Source: RGIG3528 sp045629005
GTDB taxonomy: Bacteria; Bacillota; Clostridia; Lachnospirales; Lachnospiraceae
Length of the DNA stretch: 54,772 nucleotides
Reading direction: 5' to 3'
NCBI GenBank assembly: GCA_045629005.1
Contig: JAZQQJ010000028.1
Coordinates: 1 to 54,772, forward strand
In this document: one piece after another, positions 25,556-35,420 of the stretch
How positions within the stretch are numbered: position 1 is the stretch's first letter
Layout of the letters: every line of letters starts with the position of its first letter
Position numbers and translations under genes: made by a program
The notes under the pieces: generated by a model
Told to the model about the DNA's origin: nothing
The model's input: only the letters and a program-made list of their open reading frames with translations
The model's database searches: none

Positions 25556-26473
25556 ATGGAATACGTTCTTGAAACAAGAAATCTTTGTAAACAGTACAAA
25601 CATTTCAAAGCGCTGGATGATTTTAATATGCACGTTCCGAAGGGATCGATTTACGGTTTTGTAGGAAAGAACGGTGCGGGAAAGACTACACTTATTCGTC
25701 AGGTGTGCGGACTTCAGGCTCCCACATCCGGTGAACTTTCAATATTCGGAGCTTCAAACAATGATACAAATGCCATTTCCAAGGCAAGAAGCAGAATGGG
25801 CGCTGTCGTAGAGACACCCTCAATCTTCCTGGATATGACCGCAAAAGAAAATCTGAAAGCTCAGTACAGAGTGCTCGGACTTCCGGATTTCGACGAAATC
25901 GATGAGCTTCTCAGCTTTGTGGGACTTTCAGACACAGGAGCCAAAAAGGCTAAGAACTTTTCACTTGGAATGAAGCAGAGACTCGGCATCGCAATGGCTC
26001 TTTGCGGACATCCTGATTTCCTTATTCTTGATGAGCCCATTAACGGACTTGATCCTGAAGGCATCATCGAGGTAAGAGAGCTCATCCTTAAGCTCAACAA
26101 AGAAAACAACATTACTTTCATTATTTCCAGTCACATTCTCGACGAGCTTTCAAAGCTTGCCACATGGTACGGCTTCATTGATGCCGGTCATATGATTAAA
26201 GAGATGAGCGCTGATGAACTCGAGACAGCATGCAGAAAATGCATCAACGTCAAGGTTTCCGACCTTCTTGCGTTCAGCAGGGTGATGGAAGAAAGAAAGC
26301 TTGAATATAAGATTAAACCCGATGACACTGCTGACATCTATTCCGAAATTACAATAACAGAGCTCGTAAATGCGCTTTCAAAGCAGAACTGTGAGCTTAT
26401 TTCCGTTAAGGACAGAGACGAATCCCTCGAAGGCTTCTATCTCAATCTTTTAGGAGGTGAGCGCCATGAATAA
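25556..26473 (+). CDS. ABC transporter ATP-binding protein (lantibiotic-immunity/bacitracin type)
   Basis: 305 residues, ATG 25556 behind AAGGAGG. Walker A GKNGAGKT at ~39-46, signature FSLGMKQRLG at ~137, Walker B FLILDEPINGLDPEG and the switch His in IISSHILDEL are all present. The C-terminal ~90 residues form the regulatory extension of the BcrA/NatA type. It pairs with the membrane protein whose start overlaps its end. It probably exports or detaches a peptide antibiotic, or moves an unidentified lipid or peptide. Confidence 0.9.
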   Translation: MEYVLETRNLCKQYKHFKALDDFNMHVPKGSIYGFVGKNGAGKTTLIRQVCGLQAPTSGELSIFGASNNDTNAISKARSRMGAVVETPSIFLDMTAKENLKAQYRVLGLPDFDEIDELLSFVGLSDTGAKKAKNFSLGMKQRLGIAMALCGHPDFLILDEPINGLDPEGIIEVRELILKLNKENNITFIISSHILDELSKLATWYGFIDAGHMIKEMSADELETACRKCINVKVSDLLAFSRVMEERKLEYKIKPDDTADIYSEITITELVNALSKQNCELISVKDRDESLEGFYLNLLGGERHE

Positions 26474-27350
26474 ACTTTTACGTGCCGATTTTGCAAGACT
26501 TTTCAGAAAGAAAGCATTCATTGTTGAGTTGATATTTACTGCAGTTCTTGCAGCTTTTGAAGTTTTAACATACTACCTTGACGGCCTGAAATATGGTGCT
26601 TATCCTGCAGGAGAGGAGATTCTTTTCTCAGGCGGAATCTATGTCGCAGTACAGCTTGCCATCCTCATTCCTTCCTTTATCGGGACCGAATATGCTGACA
26701 AAACAATAAGAAATAAGCTCATCGTAGGCCACAACAAGGCAAAGGTTTTCATTTCCAATATGATTACAATGCTTGTAGCCAGCACGATTTTAATGACCGT
26801 GTGGAACGTTGTAAGCGGTGTACTCAGTCAGATTGTTATCGGATATGAAAAACCTTTCAGAATCAATGCATTAATTCTTTTTGAAGAATACATTGCCATT
26901 CTTACTTTAACAGCAATAATCGTAACACTTGCAATGTTCATAACCTCAAAAACAGCCTCTGCTGTAATAATCCTTTGCGCATTTTTCGGATTTTTGATTT
27001 ACTCCATAAGCATTACACAAAGACTTGCTGCCCCGGAATACTACACGGTATATTCAACAGAGGAAGGCGCCTTTGTTGACATTGACGATGAATATCTTGA
27101 TGAAGCGTCTTTGGAAGCAATTAAGAGCACACTTATAGAAGAGGAAGTCCCCAATCCTACCTACATTCCTGAGGGCTTTTACAGAACATACCTTGAAACT
27201 GCCGGAGATGTGCTTGTAACTTCTCAGCTCATGGATTTGACAGGCGTTTTCAATATTGATTTAATATGGTATGTTGTATTTGATAACGCTGTGATTCTGG
27301 TGCTCACCCTTGGCGGAGCATTAATATACAGGAGAAAAGAGATCAGCTGA
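26466..27350 (+). CDS. ABC transporter permease (ABC-2 type)
   Basis: 294 residues from ATG 26466, with AGGAGG at 26452-26457; a GTG at 26457 is less likely. Six hydrophobic segments are visible (residues ~18-38, ~58-80, ~100-125, ~135-160, ~165-185, ~265-288), with an extracytoplasmic loop of ~75 residues between helices 5 and 6 that is rich in acidic residues. This is the BcrB/LtnFEG-like plan. It overlaps the ATPase gene by eight bases and the kinase gene by one base. Confidence 0.85.
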   Translation: MNKLLRADFARLFRKKAFIVELIFTAVLAAFEVLTYYLDGLKYGAYPAGEEILFSGGIYVAVQLAILIPSFIGTEYADKTIRNKLIVGHNKAKVFISNMITMLVASTILMTVWNVVSGVLSQIVIGYEKPFRINALILFEEYIAILTLTAIIVTLAMFITSKTASAVIILCAFFGFLIYSISITQRLAAPEYYTVYSTEEGAFVDIDDEYLDEASLEAIKSTLIEEEVPNPTYIPEGFYRTYLETAGDVLVTSQLMDLTGVFNIDLIWYVVFDNAVILVLTLGGALIYRRKEIS

Positions 27351-28240
27351 TGCCTGAAACCGTTACATATTTCATTATCGCAGCACTTGCGGCAGCGGTT
27401 CTCGTGCTTACGGGAAGGCTGCACGTTCTGCGGAAAACAATACGTGAAATAGACGAAGGACTTAATGAGAGACTTGATATTGATACCAATACACAGGTAT
27501 CAATATCGAGTCTTGATCGCTATACAAGAAAACTGGCTTCGGACATAAACGGTGAGTTGAAGCGCTTAAAGAAAGAACAGCAGAAGTACGAAAGCAAAAA
27601 CACCGAACTGAAAACATCCATCACGAATATCGCGCATGACATAAGGACTCCTCTTACGGCGATAAACGGCTATCTTGAGCTGTTCCGGGATGCTGAAATA
27701 AATGAAAAAGAGAGAAACTGGCTGTCCATTATTCAGGAACGAACGGACAATCTTAAAGAGCTTGCGGACGATCTTTTTGCATACTCGGTTGCAAGCGTGG
27801 AGCAGGAGAATCTGACGCTTGAACAGGTGAGCCTCAATGATGAATTGGCAGCGACTATTGCAGAGTTTTACGGGGCTTTCAAGAGTGCGCAGATTGAGCC
27901 TGAAATTGAAATCCCCGATGAGCCCGTTTACAGAACGCTTGATAAGAAGGCGCTTGGACGAATCTTAAGCAACCTTTTCAGTAATACCTTGAAATATTCT
28001 TCCGGCGACTTCAAAGTTTCGCTGAAGCCCGACGGAATAATTACTCTTAGCAACCGCGCAGAAGGCATGACGGCAGTAGATGCTGAGAAGCTTTTTGAAC
28101 GCTTCTACACCGTTCAGACCGCAAAAGGCTCCACAGGCCTCGGCCTTTCCATAGCCCGCATGCTCACAGAACGCATGAACGGCACAATATCTGCGGAGTA
28201 TAAGGAAAAAATGCTCAGCATAACAATTAAATGGAACTAA
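27350..28240 (+). CDS. Sensor histidine kinase of the ABC-associated two-component system
   Basis: 296 residues, ATG 27350 sharing one base with the permease stop. One N-terminal TM helix (~5-25, YFIIAALAAAVLVLTG) without an extracellular domain, then a coiled segment, HisKA with IAHDIRTPLTAINGYLELF (His ~96) and an HATPase with LGRILSNLFSNTLKYS (N box) and GLGLSIARMLTERMNG (G2 box). The small sensor part suggests it detects signals through the transporter. It probably phosphorylates the regulator encoded at 24799. Confidence 0.88.
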   Translation: MPETVTYFIIAALAAAVLVLTGRLHVLRKTIREIDEGLNERLDIDTNTQVSISSLDRYTRKLASDINGELKRLKKEQQKYESKNTELKTSITNIAHDIRTPLTAINGYLELFRDAEINEKERNWLSIIQERTDNLKELADDLFAYSVASVEQENLTLEQVSLNDELAATIAEFYGAFKSAQIEPEIEIPDEPVYRTLDKKALGRILSNLFSNTLKYSSGDFKVSLKPDGIITLSNRAEGMTAVDAEKLFERFYTVQTAKGSTGLGLSIARMLTERMNGTISAEYKEKMLSITIKWN

Positions 28241-28264
28241 AAAGTATATAGATATAACTGCCAT

Positions 28265-28301
28265 AAAAGTAGCCATGGACTCGAGCCCACGGCTTCTTTT
28301 T
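28265..28301 (+). terminator. Terminator after the ABC/two-component cluster
   Basis: Imperfect stem AAGTAGCCATGG / CCCACGGCTTCTT followed by TTTTT. Confidence 0.7.
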
Positions 28302-28480
28302 GGAAGAGTATTTTACAATGCCTTTTTATTGAATTGTAATGGTCACGCATTTTTGTAATACCACTACCTAACTTAGCCCGGATCATGTTGAGTTTGGATT
28401 GCAGGGATGGAATATAGTAAAAATAGTCGAGAAATTATAAAAGTATCCGAGTAGAATTTTCTGCGTAAGGAGGTGCTGTC

Positions 28481-29353
28481 GTGGACGAACAAAGGAATGC
28501 TGTACGAAATATGCAAAAGTATATTCGTGAGCACATCAACGAAGAAATAGAAATTGAAGATTTGGCCAAAGAAGTTTCATTTTCTCCGTCTTACGCCAGA
28601 GCATTATTCGTAAAACATGTGGGCATGAGTCCGGCTGTGTATATAAGACGCCTCAAACTTTCAAAATCGGCTCTTAGGCTTCGTGACAGTAACTGTCAGA
28701 TTATCGAAGTGGCAATGAGCATGGGATTTGGAAGCGTCGACGGCTACCAGCGTGCATTCAGACGTGAATTCGGATGTAATCCCAAAGAATACTCGGGAAG
28801 TCCCGTCCCGATATGGTTGTTCACTCCTTACTTAATTGAAGATGAGGAAAGGAAAAGAAAAGACATGAGCGAGACAAGAAACATTTTTATTCAGGTAATT
28901 CAGAAACCGGCAAGAAAAGTAATCATTAAAAGAGGCATAAAAGCAACAGATTATTTTGCATATTGTGAGGAAGTCGGATGTGATGTCTGGGGACTTCTTA
29001 CGAGCATTAAATCCATCAGCAGCGAGCCCGTGTGCATGTGGCTTCCGAAACACTTAAGAAAGCCTGCTGCAAACGAATATGTACAGGGCGTTGAAGTTGA
29101 GATTGACTACTCCGGCACAGTACCCGAAGGCTTCGAAATAATTGACCTTCCTGCCGCCGAGTATCTCCTTTTCAGAGGTGAACCGTTTGCTGACGAGGAC
29201 TTCGAAAACGCTATCGGTGAAATCTGGTCCGCGGAGAAGAAGTACAACCCTGAATTCATTGGTTACGTATGGGACGACACTAATCCCAAAATCCAGCTTG
29301 AGCCAATCGGAAGCAGAGGTTACATTGAACTTCTGCCCGTGAAGAAAGCGTGA
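28481..29353 (+). CDS. AraC-family regulator with GyrI-like effector domain
   Basis: 290 residues, started at GTG 28481 because AAGGAGGTG lies at 28467-28475. Residues ~8-105 are a double helix-turn-helix AraC domain (IEIEDLAKEVSFSPSYARALF and the second recognition region VAMSMGFGSVDGYQRAFRREFG). Residues ~125-290 form a GyrI-like/SOUL small-molecule binding domain (VIQKPARKVIIKRG, GVEVEIDY, FEIIDLPAAEYLLFRG, YIELLPVKKA). Such proteins (MarA/Rob/SoxS plus GyrI) sense hydrophobic drugs or metabolites. No target is evident nearby; a 93-base palindromic repeat follows it. Confidence 0.88.
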   Translation: MDEQRNAVRNMQKYIREHINEEIEIEDLAKEVSFSPSYARALFVKHVGMSPAVYIRRLKLSKSALRLRDSNCQIIEVAMSMGFGSVDGYQRAFRREFGCNPKEYSGSPVPIWLFTPYLIEDEERKRKDMSETRNIFIQVIQKPARKVIIKRGIKATDYFAYCEEVGCDVWGLLTSIKSISSEPVCMWLPKHLRKPAANEYVQGVEVEIDYSGTVPEGFEIIDLPAAEYLLFRGEPFADEDFENAIGEIWSAEKKYNPEFIGYVWDDTNPKIQLEPIGSRGYIELLPVKKA

Positions 29354-29390
29354 GCCGCGGGAACTTGCCACCTCTGCTCAATACAAAACA

Positions 29391-29483
29391 TTACCATTGC
29401 TTTTTATGGCTATGGCAATTTCAATGGTAAAGGTTTCAGGCCCTTACCATTGTTTTTATGGCTATGGCAATTTCAATGGTAAA
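29391..29483. repeat. Palindromic repeat, family TTACCATTG/CAATGGTAA, two units, 53-bp period
   Basis: Two nearly identical 40-nt hairpin elements with TTACCATTG and CAATGGTAA arms and an inner GGCTATGGC. Same family as 13481-13572. Confidence 0.85.
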
Positions 29484-29501
29484 GGCATAAAAAGTATTAT
29501 G

Positions 29502-29527
29502 GTGCATTGTAGAGATGCACTTTTTTT
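29502..29527 (+). terminator. Terminator after the AraC/GyrI gene
   Basis: GTGCAT / ATGCAC stem followed by seven T. Confidence 0.8.
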
Positions 29528-29651
29528 AGTACATATGGCATGGTATAATTTAAAAGATCACGAAGAGTCAATTTTATAACGAGAAACAAGCGGTAGAGGT
29601 TGCGTGTCTGACAAATAGATTGACAGTGGAAAAGATAAAGGTGGTTATTTT

Positions 29652-30365
29652 ATGGCAACATATGTAATGAGCGATATTCACGGATATTACGACACTTTTT
29701 TGAAGATGCTTAAGAAAATCAAGTTTTCGGATGAGGACACGCTTTACATCATAGGCGATATTGTGGACCGCGGGCCGCATCCAATCAAGCTTATGCTGGA
29801 TGTTATGTCCAGGCCAAATGTCGTTTTTCTCATTGGAAATCATGAGCTTATGTTCTGCGAATGCATGAAAACACTGCTCAAAAACGTAACTGAAGAAGCA
29901 ATGCACGATTTTGATGCAAACTCTGCCAATGCCATTGCACACTGGATGCGAAACGGCGCGGATGTTACAATAAATGAAATGTATGAGCAGACGCCCGAAA
30001 CCAGGCAGAAAATAATGGACTTTGTCCTTAACTCTGATGTTTATGAGGAAGTGCAGGTTGCGGGAAAAGACTATATTCTCGTGCACGCCGGCTTTAAAAA
30101 CTACGAGCCTGACAAAGAAATATGGGATTATGATGTTTTTGACCTTGTATGGGACAGACCGGACTATCACACAGATTACTTTCCGGGAAAGTACGTTATC
30201 ATGGGCCATACACCCACGCAGTTTGTCAAAGACGCTGAAAAGCCGGGCTACATCTATCGCCACGGAAGCAACACTGACATCGATTGCGGCTGCAGTGTAC
30301 CTGACGGTCGACTCGGGTGTCTGAGACTTGAAGATGGAAAAGAATTCTACGTTGAAAAACACTGA
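29652..30365 (+). CDS. Calcineurin-like metallophosphoesterase (PPP/ApaH-like)
   Basis: 237 residues, ATG 29652 after AAAGGTGG. All metal-site motifs of the PPP family are visible: MSDIHGYYDTF, IIGDIVDRGPHP, LIGNHELMF, LVHAGF and IMGHTPT. Such proteins dephosphorylate Ser/Thr proteins or cleave dinucleoside tetraphosphates. The C-terminal NTDIDCGCSVPDGRLGCLRL is typical of Firmicute members. It is soluble, followed 87 bases later by an unknown gene in the same direction. Confidence 0.9.
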   Translation: MATYVMSDIHGYYDTFLKMLKKIKFSDEDTLYIIGDIVDRGPHPIKLMLDVMSRPNVVFLIGNHELMFCECMKTLLKNVTEEAMHDFDANSANAIAHWMRNGADVTINEMYEQTPETRQKIMDFVLNSDVYEEVQVAGKDYILVHAGFKNYEPDKEIWDYDVFDLVWDRPDYHTDYFPGKYVIMGHTPTQFVKDAEKPGYIYRHGSNTDIDCGCSVPDGRLGCLRLEDGKEFYVEKH

Positions 30366-30452
30366 TAGTGCCGAAGGGAAAGTTTTTCTTTAAATTAGGT
30401 GCAAAAGATGGTATCATATGACTCACAACCAAAACAAGGAGCTTTTATTACT

Positions 30453-31004
30453 ATGACATTATCAAAAGAAGACGCACAATACTTTTTTAAATTATGGATT
30501 CCCCTTTTGGACTTCGTAAACAAGGAATACGCACTTGTTCCCGAAATTTACGGCATGGCTTCACCCGAAGGTCAGACTGCCGAGAACATCACCAAAATAT
30601 CAGAAAAGCTCTGGGAAAACCCGGACATCATTGACAAATATATTGCAGAAAATCCTGATTTCTCAGCCGAAGACCTTGATCAGCTGACCATGTGGAGAGA
30701 CCACTCTATTCAGGATACGTTTGTAATCGACCGCCACGTTAAGGACGGTTCCATCTTCATTTCCTTCGAAACAAAGAACGTATTCGTTGTAAAAGGAATT
30801 GTTTCCTCTGTCCGCGATATGCTGAAGAATCTCCCCATGCCCCAGGTTGTAAAGGCGACATTGATTCCCTTCAAGGATGTAATCATCCATGACGGCATTG
30901 TCAGACCCGCAGGCACAGCCATTGATAAAGCCCTCTCTGACAAGTCGAAGCAAATCTACGAAGCCGCAAAAGCAAGAGACGGTATACTTGATTCGTTCTT
31001 ATAA
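30453..31004 (+). CDS. Conserved-looking protein of unknown function, 183 residues
   Basis: ATG 30453 follows AAGGAG at 30436-30441; the frame is open from a GTG at 30399, but with no ribosome site. It is an acidic soluble protein without signal or membrane segments. The middle has a short beta-rich stretch (DTFVIDRHVKDGSIFISFET, VFVVKGI), and the N-terminus begins with a YFFKLWIPLLDFVN helix. I do not recognise the family. It has normal codon use and two terminators directly after it, which supports a real gene. Confidence 0.65.
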   Translation: MTLSKEDAQYFFKLWIPLLDFVNKEYALVPEIYGMASPEGQTAENITKISEKLWENPDIIDKYIAENPDFSAEDLDQLTMWRDHSIQDTFVIDRHVKDGSIFISFETKNVFVVKGIVSSVRDMLKNLPMPQVVKATLIPFKDVIIHDGIVRPAGTAIDKALSDKSKQIYEAAKARDGILDSFL

Positions 31005-31038
31005 TGAACCACAGTGTCCGACACATATGTCAATTATT

Positions 31039-31099
31039 GAGCCAAGGGTGTACCTTTGGCTCATTTTAAGTTGCATCTTTTTTGAGATGCACCTTTTTT
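31039..31099 (+). terminator. Two consecutive intrinsic terminators
   Basis: First stem GAGCCAAGG / CCTTTGGCTC followed by TTTT; second stem TGCATCT / AGATGCA followed by CCTTTTTT. Confidence 0.85.
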
Positions 31100-31184
31100 G
31101 GTACATGAAAAATGATATATATTATATGGGCAACAATTAAAACGGTTGCGAGTTAAGTCCGCTTGATTTTGGAGGTCATATAAA

Positions 31185-32288
31185 ATGAATTAATTTGAAA
31201 GTATTAAAGCGCATTTCGCCGGTGGGAATAAAACAAAGCCCGACGCTCAGCCCATAAACAAAGCTGATAATGCCAAGGCCGGAGAAGTAAATAACGAGCG
31301 CCCCGCAAAGCCTATTGCCGAGGGGATAAAGAATTACGAGCAGCTTGCAAAGCAGATTGTTGAAATACTTAAATCAGAAACATCCAAGAAGACTGTGAAG
31401 ATGAAATTTACAAACCGTGAAGTGGGTCTGACCGGCAGTAAACTTGGAGGTGTGCCGTTTATTCCAAAGGGCGGCGAGTATCCGACAGACGTTGAAACGG
31501 GTGAAAAGCTTTCCCTGCTCATGCAGATTAATTTTGCCGAGATGCCGCACATTCCGGATTATCCAACCGAAGGCCTCCTTCAGATATTTATTGCCTGGGA
31601 TGATGATTTGTACGGCTGCGACCTCGACGACCCGTTAAATCAGAATAAATGGAGAATTATATTCCATGAGAACATTTCCGATGCCATGGAGTGCGAGGAC
31701 GTTCTGGCACTGATGCCTGAAATCGATTCGAAGAACTGCACGCTCCCGATGTCCAGCCCTGAAAAGGAATACGGAATTGCGTTTGAAGAATGTGACATGC
31801 CGATTTCATATAATGATGTTAGCTTTGCAAAAGCTGTTACAACGCATTGTGAGAGCATTCTTCCGGAAAATATGAAAGACCCCAAAACCATCGTCTTTCC
31901 CAAAGAGATGAACGACATATTCTGCGATTCGCTCTATGCCCCCGGAAGCAGAATCGGCGGATATCCGGAGTTTACACAGGATGATCCGAGAGGCTTTAAA
32001 ATATCCGATCAGACCGTATTGTTCCTCCAGATTGACTCCGAAACCACTGATGATAACGGTGAGGAGGTGATAATGTGGGGCGACTCAGGAATAGCAAACT
32101 TCTTTATCAGCCCCGAAGATTTAAAGAATAAAGACCTTGGGAGGCGGATCGATAAAAGCAGGTGGAATAGGCCTTGCTGCTGGAAAGGTTGTTCTTGGGG
32201 GAATGTGGTTACCACGGTGTTAGGTGTAGCTGCGGTATTAACTGCTGCAAAAGGTAAAGAAAAGGTTGTTTCACATTTTAGGATGTAA
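31185..32288 (+). pseudogene. DUF1963 (YwqG-like) protein with an ochre stop at codon 3
   Basis: GGAGG at 31171-31175 stands nine bases before ATG 31185, but the reading is M-N-stop. The same frame continues open for more than 360 codons to TAA 32286. From GTG 31395 or ATG 31401 on, it shows the DUF1963 core: GSKLGGVPFIPKGGEYP, LLMQINFAEMP, LQIFIAWDDDLYGCD, GSRIGGYPEFTQDDPRG, TVLFLQIDSE and WGDSGIANFFISPEDL. The stretch between codon 3 and 31395 is coding-like. The last ~50 residues (basic, Trp/Cys-rich) do not fit the family, while the +1 frame there is Gly-rich (GGGSIKAGGIGLAAGKVV), suggesting a second rearrangement. Either a disabled gene, or use of a late start. Confidence 0.6.
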
Positions 32289-32402
32289 ACTGCCTTTATT
32301 TGTTTTATAAGGAATGATATACTTTAAATACAACAAAGAAGGGACTTGGGGAGAAATTATACTAGTTCAAGATAATATATTATGAAATGCATGTAAAAAA
32401 GA

Positions 32403-35400
32403 GTGGCGAACGAAAAAAAACTTATGGAAAACATTAACGAACTTAGATCAGGTTTTGAAACAGCATATATTGACGGTTCAGTAGCATCGGCTATTGCATA
32501 TAGGCCTCAATTTGTTTCGAATAACTACAAAGAGGGAAAGAAAGTCTTGTCTTCAATAGAAGATGAGTTATTAAAGTGCGACCAATTTCAGATAAGTGTG
32601 GCATTTATTACTATGAGCGGCATTACGCCACTTCTTCAAACACTCAAGGAATTGGAAAGAAAGAATATTCCCGGTGAAATACTTACTACAAATTACTTGA
32701 ATTTCAGCGAACCCAAAGCTTTAGCCAAGTTAAATGAACTGAAAAATCTAACCCTTAAAATGTATGATGTAGATGCTGCAGATGAAGGCTTTCATACTAA
32801 AGGCTATATTTTTAGAAAAGAAGAGCTGTATCGTATCATAATCGGTAGTTCTAATATTACAAGTGCCGCACTCACAAGTAATCATGAGTGGAATACGAAA
32901 CTTGTATCAACTGAGCAAGGCGAGATGACAAAAGAGATAGTAGTTGAGTTCGGGAAATTATGGAATTCTAAGTATTCACTGCCGTTTGATGAGTTTTATG
33001 AGAATTATAAAGAACGATATACAATCATAAAACATCAGCGCGAGATTGCTAAGCAAGAGGAAATTACTTCGCTAGAAAAATACAAACTCCAGCCTAACAG
33101 CATGCAGGTTGGGTTTATTACCAATCTTAAGAAAATAGTAGCTGCTGGAGAAAACAGGGCGTTGCTTATTTCTGCGACTGGAACAGGAAAAACATATGCT
33201 TCTGCATTTGCTATGCGCGAGCTTGGATATAAAAGAGTTTTGTTCTTGGTTCATAGAGCCCAGCTTGCTCAGCAGAGTAAGAAATCGTATGAGAAAGTAT
33301 TTGCCAAGTCCGTATCAATGGGTTTAGTTGGCGCGGGTTATTATGACTATGATGCCGATTATGTTTTTGCTACGATACAGACGTTATCTCGACACGAGCA
33401 CCTTCAGCATTTTGCCCCGGATTCTTTTGATTGTATAGTGATGGATGAAGCTCATCACGTTCCTGCAGACACATATCAAGATGTTATGAAGTATTTCACG
33501 CCTAATCTTTGGCTGGGAATGACAGCAACACCGGATTTAAGAGATGATAGAGATGAGGAACGAAACGTTTATGAAAAATTTAACCATCAAATAGCATATG
33601 AAATCCGATTGCAACACGCAATGGAAGAAAATCTGCTTTGCCCATTCCACTATTTTGGAATTACAGATTTAGCTATTATTGGTGATGAGGTCGGACAAGA
33701 GCTCGAATTTTCAATGCTTACGAGTGATGAGAGAGTGAAACACATTATTTCTCAAGCAGATTATTATGGCTTTAGTGGAGATAAGGTAAAAGGCTTAGTA
33801 TTTTGTAGCAATATAAAAGAAACAGAAGAACTGTCTACAAAGTTTAATAAAGTAATAAATCCTGCAACAGGAAAATTATTCAGAACGATTGCGCTCAACG
33901 GAAAATCGTCTGAACAAGAGAGACAGGACGCTTTTGATCGCCTTGCGATGAATGAGGAAGATGCTTCGGAAGATAAATCACCTTTGGATTATATCTTTTC
34001 TGTAGAAATTCTAAACGAAGGCGTTGACATAATTGAGGTTAACCAGGTTATTATGCTTCGTCCGACACAGTCACCAATTGTGTTTATTCAGCAGCTCGGA
34101 CGCGGGTTGAGAAAAGCAAAAGGGAAAGAATACGTTGTTATTCTTGATTTCATAGGTAATTACACGAATAACTTCATGATTCCTATCGCTTTATCTGGAG
34201 ACCGAACATACAATAAAGACAACATTAGACGATACATCATGGAAGGTGGAAGGGTTATTCCGGGTGCATCCACCATACATTTTGATGAGATAAGTCGGAA
34301 AAGGATTTTCTCGTCTATCGATAATGCAAACTTTAGCGACATTAAGCTTATTCGGGACAATTATACAAATTTAAAGAATAAACTTGGAAGAATACCGGAA
34401 CTAAAGGACTTTGACGAATATGGAGAAATGGATGTTATTCGTATATTTGATAACAGCAGTCTCGGATCATATTACAAATTCCTTGTGAAATATGAAAAAG
34501 AATATTTAATTAGGCTGTCTGAAGATGAAGAAAAAGTTATCGAGTTTGTTTCTAAGAAACTGGCTAATGGAAAGAGAATTCAGGAACTTCAGATGTTTAA
34601 AAGGTTACTTGCATATGCAAGAGGCGGGTCAAGACTTGGCTTGTTTACGGGCCTCGCTGGAGACATGAAGGATTATGGAAAAATAATTACTAATGACCAG
34701 CGGGACAATATTGTAAATGTAATGACAAATGAGTTTCCTGCAGGCACAGGAAAGAAAACATACTCTCAGTGCGTGTTTATAGAAAAGGAAACTGACGATT
34801 ATAAGCCGACGACCTCGATACTGAACATGCTGAAAAATGACGATTTTTATAACATTCTCATAGAATTAGTTGACTTCGGTATTAGCAGGTACGAACGTGA
34901 TTATAGTGATGGTTACGAAGACTCAGACCTGGTTCTTTACCAAAAGTACACATATGAGGATGTGTGCAGACTTCTAAATTGGGAACAGAATGAAGTGCCG
35001 TTAAACATAGGTGGTTATAAATACGACAAAAAAACTAAGACATTCCCTGTGTTTATTAATTACGATAAGTCAGATGATATTGTGGCCACCATCAAATATG
35101 AAGACCATTTTATTGAGGGCTCTCGAGATCGTTTGATTGCGATCTCAAAAGCAGGAAGAAGTTTAGCTTCGGAAGATGTACAGAATTTCTTAAATGCAAA
35201 GGAACGAGGCATCCAAGTAGAGCTATTTGTTCGAAAAAATAAGGATGATAAGATTTCAAAAGAGTTCTATTATCTTGGGCGTATGACTGCTAGTGGAAAT
35301 TTTAAGGAATTTACAATGGCAAATACAAGTAAATCTGCTGTTGAAATAGAATGGATTCTTGATGTTCCTGTTAGGGAAGACATTTATGAGTATATTGTAA

Positions 35401-35408
35401 ATACGTAA
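32403..35408 (+). CDS. DEAD/DEAH-box helicase with PLD nuclease-like N-terminus and DUF3427 C-terminus
   Basis: 1001 residues from GTG 32403; ATG 32424 is an alternative, and neither has a strong ribosome site. Residues ~20-200 form a phospholipase-D-like domain (HTKGYIFRKEELYRIIIGSS, the HxK...GSSN motif). The SF2 helicase follows with LLISATGTGKTYA (Walker A, ~254), VMDEAHH (motif II), LGMTATPD (III) and QQLGRGLRKAKGKEYVVILD (VI). The C-terminal ~350 residues match the DUF3427 plan (LLAYARGGSRLGLFTGL; SKAGRSLASEDV). These proteins are found in defence islands and probably act on foreign or damaged DNA. A Nudix gene starts 12 bases later. AT content is higher than in the genes before it, which suggests acquisition. 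Confidence 0.88.
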   Translation: MANEKKLMENINELRSGFETAYIDGSVASAIAYRPQFVSNNYKEGKKVLSSIEDELLKCDQFQISVAFITMSGITPLLQTLKELERKNIPGEILTTNYLNFSEPKALAKLNELKNLTLKMYDVDAADEGFHTKGYIFRKEELYRIIIGSSNITSAALTSNHEWNTKLVSTEQGEMTKEIVVEFGKLWNSKYSLPFDEFYENYKERYTIIKHQREIAKQEEITSLEKYKLQPNSMQVGFITNLKKIVAAGENRALLISATGTGKTYASAFAMRELGYKRVLFLVHRAQLAQQSKKSYEKVFAKSVSMGLVGAGYYDYDADYVFATIQTLSRHEHLQHFAPDSFDCIVMDEAHHVPADTYQDVMKYFTPNLWLGMTATPDLRDDRDEERNVYEKFNHQIAYEIRLQHAMEENLLCPFHYFGITDLAIIGDEVGQELEFSMLTSDERVKHIISQADYYGFSGDKVKGLVFCSNIKETEELSTKFNKVINPATGKLFRTIALNGKSSEQERQDAFDRLAMNEEDASEDKSPLDYIFSVEILNEGVDIIEVNQVIMLRPTQSPIVFIQQLGRGLRKAKGKEYVVILDFIGNYTNNFMIPIALSGDRTYNKDNIRRYIMEGGRVIPGASTIHFDEISRKRIFSSIDNANFSDIKLIRDNYTNLKNKLGRIPELKDFDEYGEMDVIRIFDNSSLGSYYKFLVKYEKEYLIRLSEDEEKVIEFVSKKLANGKRIQELQMFKRLLAYARGGSRLGLFTGLAGDMKDYGKIITNDQRDNIVNVMTNEFPAGTGKKTYSQCVFIEKETDDYKPTTSILNMLKNDDFYNILIELVDFGISRYERDYSDGYEDSDLVLYQKYTYEDVCRLLNWEQNEVPLNIGGYKYDKKTKTFPVFINYDKSDDIVATIKYEDHFIEGSRDRLIAISKAGRSLASEDVQNFLNAKERGIQVELFVRKNKDDKISKEFYYLGRMTASGNFKEFTMANTSKSAVEIEWILDVPVREDIYEYIVNT

Positions 35409-35420
35409 TCTGGAGGATGT

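Noticed and set aside
29574..30362. 262-codon minus-strand reading frame
   Set aside because: It is the antisense of the metallophosphoesterase gene, whose motifs are complete.
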